A stretch of DNA of 64,000 nt. Origin: Phallusia mammillata (taxonomy: Eukaryota > Chordata > Ascidiacea > Phlebobranchia > Ascidiidae). The stretch lies in contig QLIY01000349.1 in the NCBI GenBank assembly GCA_003260075.1, positions 54,279 to 118,278 on the forward strand, in the 5' to 3' direction. Positions within the stretch are counted from its first letter, which is position 1. The number at the start of each line of letters is the position of its first letter. The position numbers and the translations under genes were made by a program. This document shows, piece after piece, positions 22,001 through 31,895 of this stretch. The notes under the pieces are model-generated. The model did no database searches. It was given only the letters and a program-made list of their open reading frames with translations, and was not told where the DNA came from.

Positions 22001-22689
22001 GTTGCCAAATGTCCTGGGTGTCAGCAAAAGTTTTTGTGTTGTGTACTGGGCATTTCCTACACTGACCTTCCACATAAAAAATAATTACTGCATGTAAATT
22101 CAATACTGTTTCAACCTATAAGGTCTCATCAGTGCAGCTGGTGATGAGAGAAAGGGTGTGCACTGTCTGCAGCTTCTCATCTATTGGCTCCATGCTTTTA
22201 CATTGATACTGTGACACTAAGCCGAAATCACTTTGCTTCCCAAGCAGTTGGCCATTATGAGCCAGTTTTCTCTGTGGTGTATGCCCAGATGTGACATTGC
22301 AAAGAATAGGTGAGGCATGGGTTTTTACCCTGTAAACAAACAGGAGTGCCGTTGGATGGCTACACTAGCCAAATCGGCCGATCTCTCGTCATCAGCTGCA
22401 CTTATGAGACCTTTTTGTTGGAAACAGAGTGTACTATCTGTAGCTTATTGTTTATTGGCTCGGTGCTTTTACATAAATTCAATACAATTTATGACTGTGT
22501 TTATTCGCTGTAGCGAGTAAGATCCTGGAGGACGAAGCGCTGAGCGTTCATTGGCCAGACGACGACGAATCAGAGGGTGACACGTCATCCAACACGCCAG
22601 CTATTACGTCATTTTTTGCCACCGGTGCCGGCGATAAACGACACAGATTTTTTGTGGAAAATAATCTTTACACAGTGGAAACAATTTAA
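19077..22689 (+). CDS. RNASEH2A: Ribonuclease H2 subunit A (catalytic)
   Basis: Six exons: 19077-19203, 20003-20204, 20307-20445, 20947-21118, 21874-21957 and 22514-22689, stop TAA 22687-22689. All are GT-AG in one frame, giving 299 aa, equal to human RNASEH2A. The DEAGRG motif places catalytic Asp34 and Glu35 at the human numbering. The other metal ligands are Asp143 in [11 protein letters not shown] and Asp171 in [16 protein letters not shown] (Tyr211) matches the tyrosine that recognises the ribonucleotide junction. [19 protein letters not shown] and [13 protein letters not shown] are near-identical to vertebrates. The enzyme removes ribonucleotides from DNA and RNA from hybrids in the nucleus with subunits B and C. 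Near the C-terminus PAITSFF aligns with the vertebrate ITSYF segment. The stop codon lies at the edge of a tandem repeat (22682-23075). Confidence 0.95.
21240..21345 (+). repeat. Dispersed SINE-like repeat in RNASEH2A intron 4
   Basis: GGTTCTAATCC followed by CCTTGAGCAAGAAACTTAAG and GCATTGCTCCAACC, homologous to 16261-16400 on the other strand. Followed at 21331 by a hAT-like half terminus CAGTGGTTCCCAA. Confidence 0.5.
22105..22485 (+). repeat. Dispersed repeat, family O, RNASEH2A intron 5
   Basis: Holds GGTCTCATCAGTGCAGCTGG and CAAATCGGCCGATCTCTCG, plus a segment with TCTCTGTGGTGTATGCCCAG. Related copies lie at 54035-54090, 54950-55500 and 61390-61570. No coding capacity or termini recognised. 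Confidence 0.6.
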
Positions 22690-23075
22690 TGACTCGACTT
22701 TCTGAAATCGAGTACGTATGACGTCACAACCACTACAGGTCAAAGTTCAAATGGAGGTTTTCGTTTTGTGAATCACTGCCAAGGATATTGAAATTCGGGT
22801 CTTTCCAATAGGTATTTGTTCTTTTGCGAGCATTTTAATGACTCGATCAGTACTCGTTTTTGGAATGATTCGAGTACGTTTGATAATCACCGTAGGTCAA
22901 GTTTTAACGTTTTGTGAATGGCTCCCGACCTCATGGAAATTCGAGTTATTCGAGTGAGTATTTAAACTTCCGGTAGCAATTTAATGACTCGATCTGTACT
23001 CGTTTTTGGAATGATTCGAGTACGTTTGACGTCACAACAACCACAGGTCAAAATTCAAATGGAACTTACACTTTT
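22682..23075 (+). repeat. Three imperfect tandem units of about 145 bp, RNASEH2A 3' end
   Basis: Each unit begins near TTTAATGACTCGA, carries ATTCGAGTACGT and then CACAGGTCAA or a variant. The first unit starts in the last codons of RNASEH2A and includes its TAA. Two units keep TGACGTCACAAC (22719, 23027). Confidence 0.7.
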
Positions 23076-23633
23076 GTGGCCACATTGCTTGAAACGAATT
23101 TCTGTTATCAAGTAAGTATGGGAAATTTAACATAGTACTTTGCCGTCTCAAAGTGCATTTGCCTAATTTGTCATTTTTCTGCCTTATTTGTTCCTTACAC
23201 TGCCAACTGTTTTTGTCATTACAACTTTTTTGTTTTCTTTACGCCGGTCACGTGACAGACAAGACAGTGATGTCATCACTTAGCATGGGATACCTGTACA
23301 ACTCAGAGCAGCAATAAGTCTTGGGGACAGATTTTGCAACTCATTTTTAAATGTTACTTCTTGAACATGACAGGAGACGTTGCATGAAGGCACTTGCTTT
23401 AATTCTCGTTGGCAACTGGCGAAAAACGAAGCACGATAAAAGTATTTGGCTTGTTAAGCCCCACAAAACAGCCACTTGCAATTTTAACGGCATATAACAC
23501 TAGGCAAGTTATGCGTATATATGGCAAAGTCAAGGTGCAGTATCGAACCAAAAGACAACACTCAATCAAGAAGAAATACAAATGGGCATTGTTGGTCTTG
23601 ATTTTGAAAAAAAATGATGTGGAATGTGTAGAC

Positions 23634-23948
23634 CAGTGGTTCCCAACCAGGGCCCATGGCTCCCCAGGGGGGCCACAGATGTAGATTTACCAGAAACACC
23701 CACTAAAAATTCCCTAATTTAATCAACTATTTTGCATACTATTGTCTATAGTGAGGCTTTTTACGAATGCGGACCCTCATTTACTCTATTCGACCTGTTT
23801 AAAACCGATATTAGTATCCTATTTCCACACGAGTTTGCCATTTACATTTTAAGGGGGCCACAGGACTTACAAGGTTACATGAAGGGGGCCACGAGGCAAA
23901 AATGACACTTTTAGGGGGCCACGGTCCATGGAAGGTGGGGAACCACTG
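23634..23948 (+). mobile_element. hAT-like non-autonomous element (315 bp)
   Basis: Terminal repeats CAGTGGTTCCCAACC and GGTGGGGAACCACTG. Target duplication GTGTAGAC / GTGTACAC (23626-23633, 23949-23956). The interior repeats GGGGGCCAC. Confidence 0.8.
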
Positions 23949-24652
23949 GTGTACACCAACGAACGTCGTATAGGCCTATTTCATTGCGAGTTGACATCAG
24001 TTTTCAGTGACCTAGATGGTTTTAGGGGCTCCATAAAGTTGAACAATGGCGTTAAACTATCTTGATGGTCTCTTGGACGAATGGTCTACAGGGATTCGTA
24101 TTTGGGAGATATTACCATGCCTCTACACTGGGCAAATAACAAATCGAATCTGTTGTTTGTCAAAGGCTAAAAGTATGGTAAAAACGGTGTAGTGGTCATG
24201 GTTGGTAACGAATTAGAATACTTCCTAGGCTACAACCTGTTCCCTAAAGTTGGTTTAATTGCAGAGTTGAGTTTACTTCGCTTGGTTAAAGACAACATAG
24301 CGACAAAATGGCACTAAACAATCACCAAGTCGAAAGTACCTGTGCAACGTTGAAATGTTATGGAGCGCATAGTTGGTAGATCATGACAAAACGCGCTGCA
24401 GCTACACCGGACATGTCCTAATAACGACTGTTTTATATTATACACATACATGATAAGGGTTCTTTCCGAGTTTAATCCAGGGGCTTTTATGAGCTTAATC
24501 TGCCACTGGGGTCAAGGTGTAGATGTTTTGGGCATGATTTCATGTGAAAAAAGTACATAAAAACCGAACAGATTAGCCTTTTTTATACGTATATCCATTA
24601 GTTTGTATATGTCCTTGCCAGTGGTTTGTGTATTACTGTGTAGAAAACAACG

Positions 24653-24658
24653 TTTATT
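24653..24658 (-). terminator. Candidate polyadenylation signal of the minus-strand gene
   Basis: AATAAA on the minus strand, 60 bases after a TAA at 24720-24718. It supports the gene ending here. Confidence 0.45.
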
Positions 24659-24717
24659 CAAAAAAGTAAAACATCATTTGAGCTTAAAAGTACAGGGTAA
24701 AAAATACCAAGTGAACG

Positions 24718-24774
24718 TTACCCACCGCCAACTATCACCTGTCTTTCCGCTTGAGGGCGGGCAATTGCGCTGCA

Positions 24775-24864
<90 letters not shown>

Positions 24865-27372
24865 AAACTGATAATTCCTATCCAAAGATGCCGTTGTCCT
24901 GTGTCGACCAAACTCTAAAAAAGCTGATCGCGATGCTTCGTCGTTGAGTGATCTAGAATGAGGCGCCCCGCTGTGTTTGGTCCTTGTTTCCGATGCAAAA
25001 CGTTTGGCTTCATCGGCCGCGCGTTCCATGAGATACCGTCTGTACGGGTCAGCCATTAAGTGTAGGCCACTGACTCCTGTGATACCACCGTCCGGACGAG
25101 GGCGCAAGAGTGCAGATGATGAGTAGGTGTTGAGAAGCAATTTGCGCTTCTGTACAACAGGATAAAGTTGTTAATAATGTTTTACGGTGCCTTCTTGCAA
25201 TTCGAATATTTTACCGCCTTATGTAGCCTACGGTTTTACGAGGTGACAATGTTCAAAGCCATGTGGTAGAGATACTAACACCATACCTCACGGCAGACTC
25301 ATATTTAGCTAATTTCCTATAGATGGCGCAAAGAGGTGAATTATTTATTTAGCAGCTAAAGAGGGGTAGGGTTAGGATGTAAGTTTTTAAAAATTTTACA
25401 TTAAAAAGTTCTATCGCTAGTTTTATTGAATTTTGAATGCTAATAGCCATAACCGTGAGCATTTTTAGAGATATATCGTTTTAAATAGCAACAATGCTCT
25501 TTATGCCACCTATCGAAACTTAGCTAAATGTGGATCTGCCGTGAGGTATGGTGTTTGGTAGATTTTCCAAGCCATGTACAATTTCATAAACTTTTCTTTA
25601 CAATCCAAATAGGCCACTATTAATTGTCAACATATGACTAATCAAGGCCTGCTAATATACTGTTATTTTTATGTTAAAGATCACTAAGAAAATTCTCGTT
25701 TACCTCGCTCGGCCCTAACCGATCGATGGATTCATCATGGCTGATGTTCAGGGATTGATCAAATGGAAGTTTTGGACGTTGCGGCTCCTTGGATAATACG
25801 TTGCTCCTAACAACAACAAAACACAGTGCCGGGGGGGGGGAATGTTCAGGGATTGATCAAATGGAAGTTTTGGACGTTGTGGCTCCTTGGATAATACGTT
25901 GCTCCTAACAACAACAAAACACAGTGCCATATTAAAAGTTACAAATAGAACACAACCCTATTCCCTGTATATTTTCCTACAATCCAATCTAAGGACTAAT
26001 GAGTTGTTTTCTATGATCTACAATTGCACGAAAACCAAACGTTGTTTTGAGACACTGGTTTAGCTTAGGATTAAACACACTAGCCTAGTGGTTCCTAACA
26101 GGGGATGAATTCCTTCCAATTAAGCAATTTTAAAACTTGAGGGGAGGAATTTACTTTATTTTACATGTGGTTTGTACCAAACCTTTGGAAATAAAACACA
26201 ATTTTAATAGATCTTTGTATGGTTTCGCATCTACCATTAGGGAGGAATGAAAATGTATTGAACTGTTAAGGGAGCAATTCTTCGAAAAAGGTTGGTGAAC
26301 ACTGCACTAGCCTATATTACAAATAAATATCACTAAAGAAGATGTATTTCCTAAATGTAAAAACTTCTGTTTAAATCACTAACCTTCTCACTGTGAACTC
26401 TGGCACCGCAGTGCTTACGACCTTTGACCCCTTTAAATGATCGTGTTGAGGCGAGAACGACACGCTCCACCGAGCACCGCCTCTCTGCCTTGATAGTCTC
26501 GTATCAGCCTGGGTGCGGTCGTCTCGGCTGACTTCAGGGTCGAGTTTAAAGGTTACGCTTTTTGAAGGCGAGATACTGACAACTCTGGACGGATCGTTGC
26601 TAGGCGATAGACCTGGTCCTGTGGGCCGGACCTGGTCTTGGTTACAGGGACCCCGACGGGATTGCGCCCCCAAGTGGGGAAGATGGGCGAGTTCCGGTGT
26701 ATGTGTCCTACTACCGGATGCAAAATGTTCTTCTGTACCACCTTGGGCGAGGTTAATATTTTTCTCGTACTTGGTTGCGATTTTGTGTATTCCTGTCGAC
26801 TCCTTCATTTTGCCGCGGGCAATAAGGGACGCTGTGAGTCGGGCCATGCCGGAATCGAGGGACATGACCCCGATGGACCGAGAGGATCGGTTGCTCATGC
26901 CAGATCCAGTCCGCTTTAAAATTGACTTGGGCATTGGTAGAGGATCAAGGGGAAAGGCATCAGCGTCCTCGTTAAGTTTTTCCGGGACAGGAGACACTGA
27001 GATTGTGGGTCGCACAATTGCGGCGCTCCCAGACACCTCCATATCTGGCTGTTTCGGGCCCCGGCCACTGTGGGGGCGCGTAAAGTACCCCATTGGTGGT
27101 TTATCACGTGACATCGGGCGTACTACGTCATGGCGCGGTGCAGCGGGCGTGTCACTGACAGAGTGGGCGGTGGCTCGCGTTTTACCGCGTGGTTTTTGAG
27201 TTACATCGTGTCTTCTTGGCATATCTGGCCGCGGCGCCTGGTTTGTGGCGTCTGGTCGTCGCCGCGGCGCTTTTTCGCGCGCCACGTCCTGGGCAGGGCA
27301 GGTGTAGGTGCGGTCAAGCAATGAACAACGTTCCACAGTGATGCCTGGAATGTTCTCGAGTATTTGCATCAT
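24718..27372 (-). CDS. Unrecognised disordered protein with SILK and RVxF-like PP1-docking motifs
   Basis: Three minus-strand exons: 27372-26384, 25806-25704 and 25149 to about 24718. Introns are GT-AG and phases agree (2, then 0). The start is the first ATG after an in-frame stop. The protein is basic, Pro/Ser/Arg-rich and apparently disordered, with no domain I recognise. PKSILKRTG holds a SILK motif (150-153) and KSVTFKLD holds an RVxF-type motif (271-275). This order and combination is known in protein phosphatase 1 partners such as KNL1. Exon 3 encodes a more helical stretch (MADPYRRYLMERAADEAKRF). An 87-base G run on the plus strand (24775-24861) interrupts exon 3, so the last 20-35 residues are uncertain. 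All three frames after it stop soon, and AATAAA follows. GC content is clearly higher than the surroundings. PP1 regulation is inferred from motifs alone. Confidence 0.72.
24775..24861. other. 87-base poly-G run inside the minus-strand gene's last exon
   Basis: Longest homopolymer in the window. It would encode polyproline on the minus strand, which I do not accept as real. Confidence 0.75.
25742..25927 (-). repeat. Duplicated partial exon 2 of the minus-strand gene around a G10 run
   Basis: Bases 25747-25830 recur at 25845-25928 with one or two changes, separated by G run 25831-25840. The complete exon is the lower-coordinate copy, which keeps both splice sites. The other keeps only the acceptor side (from 25904). 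Confidence 0.8.
26086..26304 (+). mobile_element. hAT-like element in intron 1 of the minus-strand gene
   Basis: Ends TAGTGGTTCCTAAC and GGTTGGTGAACACTG. Perfect 8-bp target duplication CACTAGCC (26078-26085, 26305-26312). Confidence 0.8.
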
Positions 27373-29314
27373 CCTGCTGCTAGCAGCTCTTTAGCACTTC
27401 TAGCGGTTTCCCTCAGCGCTTGTTCATGGCGCAAAGTCGCCCTAGGCACGGAATTCTCTACCTCTACACACTTATGTAACTACGCGCAGCCTGCTAGAAG
27501 AACAAACACACAATTGCGGTTAAATGGGTTGCCAAACATGCGATAATAGCAAGTTGTTTCGTCGCTAAACGTGTCATTAATTACGGTGATTTTCAGTGAT
27601 GTTCTTTGTGCAAAACATTTTAATGCGATTGATGATTAAGAGCTATGCCAATTACGACTGGTTTTGCGGAATCAATTGTCCTTCAAGTATGCGGTCTTTA
27701 AAGTCCGAAATTATTGTGTACACCCAACTAAATACCACTGTGTGCCAGTTTCGTGGAAAATTATAAGATAGTAATATACTGCAAAATCAGTTTTTTCACA
27801 TTTCTAAATTATAACAATGTTTCGTATGTACATCTTCATACTCGTGAAATGTGTATTCATGTCCATTTTAAATGAAAGATACTGCTAAAAAACGATTTGG
27901 TAGTGGGTCCGTATTGTCAAACGCACCATATATAATTCGTTTGAAAGTACAAATCTTGTTTTAAACCACGTTTATTTCAAAAATTTAATGTTAAAGTTAT
28001 TTTCTCTTTACACACCCGAACACAACCCCTTTACGCCCACAATTCCATATTCGGGAATCTCTAAGAATCCAAATAATTTAGACCAGTTTAACAAGAAAAT
28101 CAAAACGCGAATGTTAAGTGGCGTTCCTCTCAATCTTTCAGGCCCAATTTCAGTACCACGAATTTGGTGAACGTTTTCAAGTGCCCGGTATTCATTTGTT
28201 GTTTGGCCGGATCAGGCCACCTCAAATGCCGCGGGCAAAATGTTGTTTTCGTACCATGCGGCTAATGTCCCGAGTATGTTTTAATGTTGACAGGTAATCA
28301 ATAAGATTAATGTTAGTTGGCCTGTAACGCACTTTTGGATTTAATTGTCTAATTCGCCTCCTATTTTTCTTAAGCACGCTTTTAGTAACATCATCTAGTA
28401 ATGGACTACAGACGAAAATATAAACAAAGAAACACATAAACCGTTTACAAATCGATCAAATACAAAACAATTAACAACAAATCAAAAGGTTTATGCAGCA
28501 TTCGTAAACTGCCATGTAAAATCCACTTAAAATGTATTGCATTGTAATATTACAAACCACAATAATATTTTGTTTTGTTGGGTTACCTATATGAGTAAAT
28601 GTGCCTTGGATTTAAGCAGTGCCGCTTAAAATCCCTTTAAGCAACCACAAAGGAGGTAGGAATATAACCGACAGACTTGCAACTTTCGTTTTTGGAAACC
28701 AATGCTCGCTAACACAGCAAACAAGACGTACAACAATATGAAACACTAAGGATACTGCCAACTTAGTTTAGATTAATTTAAGTACGAAATAAAAACTGTC
28801 AAGCTATAACCTTGCGTTTCTGACTGACTTATTATATTGCAACTGCATAATTTGACAAAATATTTTCGTGCAGCAGCTACAGGCACTAACTTTCAATGCA
28901 TTTGCTATGAAACACTGTTTTTTATCGACTGTGTTTGGGCCTTTCAAGGCATTTTCTAAAATACATTAACGCAGTTCTTCCGAATGTTGTCTACAATGGC
29001 TTCTGAAGGAATAGAAAAACCACCTAATCCTTGCAGCTTGTTTATGCCACTAGTTTATCCGATTTTGGATTAGACTTCATGCAGATCTGTCGTTTCTAAA
29101 CCACGCAAATTTAAACCGTGGTTTTAGTATAGACTTAACTGTAACCAAAAACTATGTTGTTGCTGCTTGAACAGAAAAAAAAATCCGTGAAACTAAACCC
29201 AAAACCTTTAATTGCACAACCCAGTGGAATTCAATATGTTAAACAACAATTGCTATTAGCTCTTAAAGGACTTAGGTAAACGTAAAATTGTTTATTGAAA
29301 CTGGTTTCTTAAAC

Positions 29315-29407
29315 AGTAGTTCTCAAACTGTGCGTCGCGACGCCCTGGTGCGTCGTTTGGGGGGGGGGGGGGGGACATAGCAACAAAAAAAAGTTTGAGA
29401 ACCACTG
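29315..29407 (+). mobile_element. Short hAT-like MITE containing a G16 run
   Basis: AGTAGTTCTCAAACTG and AGTTTGAGAACCACTG form inverted ends. Flanks TCTTAAAC / CCTTAAAC are an 8-bp target duplication with one mismatch. The interior is broken by the G run 29359-29374, so part of the element is probably missing. Confidence 0.65.
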
Positions 29408-29449
29408 CCTTAAACTATATAAAACTTACAGCCCCACTTAAAGTACTGT

Positions 29450-29670
29450 TTGAAATTTTAGGATGTAACTTTTACTTACTGCATGAACTTCGTGAATTTA
29501 TCCAAGATGCTTAAATGTTACATCTCTTACTGCTATCCTCCGGAAAACACTACTTAACAGGGGGGGGGGAAAATTTTAGGATGTAACTTTTACTTACTGC
29601 ATGAACTTTTTATCCAAGATGCCTAAATGTTACATCTCTTACTGCTATCCTCCGGAAAACACTACTTAAC
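29450..29670 (+). repeat. Direct duplication around a G10 run
   Basis: ATTTTAGGATGTAACTTTTA to CACTACTTAACA occurs before and after G run 29560-29569. The second copy lacks about ten bases. Confidence 0.8.
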
Positions 29671-31481
29671 AAGGCCACAAAAACAGCACTGTCTTGGGTA
29701 TGATTACTTAACGTTGTCTTATAACTTGTTGTAGCGTAAGCGGTGTTAGAGGTGGACTTTGTACCTCATTGGGAATGTGCTGCATTTTATGAGGTTACCT
29801 TTTCCAATGTTATGAGGTTACCCTTTCCAACAATATACCTCTCATACAAAAAGAACTGCATATCTCTTCTTTCTGTGTCAAAAGCACTACTATGATCTAT
29901 TACTGCTGCTAATTGAAGCTAAATAGCTCAATGACCATTAATTTAACATGGCTACCATTAAAGGGACAGATTATGAGAAAACTACTGATAGTTAAGCCAA
30001 AGGATCGCTGTAACTGTACAAACAAACTTGGCATTGAATATAAACTTGTGCGTCAGAATGTCGCTCTGTTACAAACAAACACCGTTGCTCTGACGCGACT
30101 GCCTGCCTCGTGTTTATGTTGGAAACATATGCTACCTATCTAGGCCTGTTGATAACGTTTTCTGCTTTGGCTGCTGTTGTATTGCACAGGTTTTTGTATG
30201 ATAATTATATGAGAAGCAAAACAGACACGGGCCAGTTGTAATTACAACGCAATTAGGTATGACGAAAACCACCTACACTGAAAAAATGCCCCTTTTATTA
30301 TCAGAAAACACATACAGTCAACAAATGCAAAACTTACTGTTAACACAGATATCGAATACGTTTACACTTTGCTTTGCGAAATTGTTGCTATTTCAATTTT
30401 AAGTCGGTTTTAATCTTCAGAACTACAACAGCACTCAGTTTATATTTAGAAATACTTGTTCTGTATTGGTTAGCTTTAAAATTTGCGACCCAAAAACCCA
30501 AACTTAATCTTTCTTTAATGTTCGTTTGTTCATAATGCTGTTATGTGCTTCCACATAAGGTACAACACAACACAATTATACAACATGTTACAAACTTAGA
30601 CAGCCTAACAACAATTTGACACAACAGAATCTCTTAACACTGTTAACAGCCTATAATGGTCTAGCGGAGACAGATATACCGTATTAAGCGAGACGAGACT
30701 CCGAAGTAAAGCTGTAATGATAACAAATGTATGTCGCCCTTTGACCGCGGAATGTCGATGAAAAGATAACAGATTGATTTATGCTTGTTGATGTTTAGTA
30801 TCGAAGCTAAGGCGGGTGAACTAATACAGATTATGGATATTATGAATGTTTGCAGTTTAGGTTAGAATATGTGAACTCAGTGTTTTTGTTTTTTCGAGTT
30901 CAAGCTTCTTGAAAAACTCAATAAGAATATGCCATTTCAAAAGAACTGCACCATTTTCAAACGCTAAATAGGCCTTAAACGACGCCCCAAGGGTCTTTTT
31001 AAAATAGATTTTACAATTTGTTTCATATCATATTGCAAAAAAATGCATAAACATAACAAATATTTTGCTTATTGCTGGTCATATAATAGCAAAATGAATA
31101 ACAATCTTACCATACGACCGCAATTGCTTACCTTCAACATAGCTTCAAATACTGCACAACTGAATGCACTTGGTTTAATTATGGCAAAAAGAACAAAAAA
31201 ACGGTTGCTATAGCGCTAAAACAGGTCTTTACTAAAACCTACTCAACCAGATAATCTTGCAATTTCAGCAAACTGAAAGTCTAGTTCCAATTTTCTTAAT
31301 CTTAGCCTAGAGCGGCGAACTAGCCTAAATAACATCGAGTTCGTGGTAGCTTCGTTAATTGAGTAAAGCCGCATTACACCGCAAGAGACAATAGCTCTTA
31401 ACTTTGCCTCAAGTCAAAAAAAACTTGCGCTACAACTTGTAAGCAGGTTTTTTCCACGATGTCAAGAAATTGCGTATAATG

Positions 31482-31712
31482 CAACTTGGTCAATTGGAAA
31501 ACTTTTTGAAAGGCTAATCCTGTTTTAAAAATAAACCACCCTTAATTATTGTTTAAACTGACTTTTAGGCAGTTTAACAAGGTTTACCTTGGGGGGGGGG
31601 GGCAACTTGGTCAATTGGAAAACTTTTTGAAAGGCTAATCCTGTTTTGAAAATAAACCACCCCTAATTATTGTTTAAACTGACTTTTAGGCAGTTTAACA
31701 AGGTTTACCTTT
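31482..31712 (+). repeat. Direct duplication around a G12 run
   Basis: CAACTTGGTCAATTGG to AGGTTTACCTT (31482-31590) repeats at 31603-31711 with two substitutions. G run 31591-31602 separates the copies. Confidence 0.85.
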
Positions 31713-31858
31713 TTGCTGGGATGTAGATTATACACTTTTCAAGCTATAACCAATCGCCAGTATTGTGAAAAATACGCCCAGTATTATGAATCATAATTTT
31801 TCACTTAAACGTCTTCTACTCTTACCAACAGCACTGTCTTGTGCATCAAAGTCGGTTT

Positions 31859-31860
<2 letters not shown>

Positions 31861-31894
<34 letters not shown>
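31861..31894. other. 34-base poly-G run
   Basis: Pure G, no duplicated flank seen. Confidence 0.6.

Positions 31895-31895
<1 letters not shown>

Noticed and set aside
24603-25140. Polyglycine (+) and polyproline (-) proteins around 24775-24861
   Set aside because: Same artefact. Only the minus-strand exon part 25149-24862 is supported, by phase and splice sites.
26513-27199. 228-codon plus-strand frame
   Set aside because: Antisense shadow of the GC-rich minus-strand exon, which has matching splice phases.
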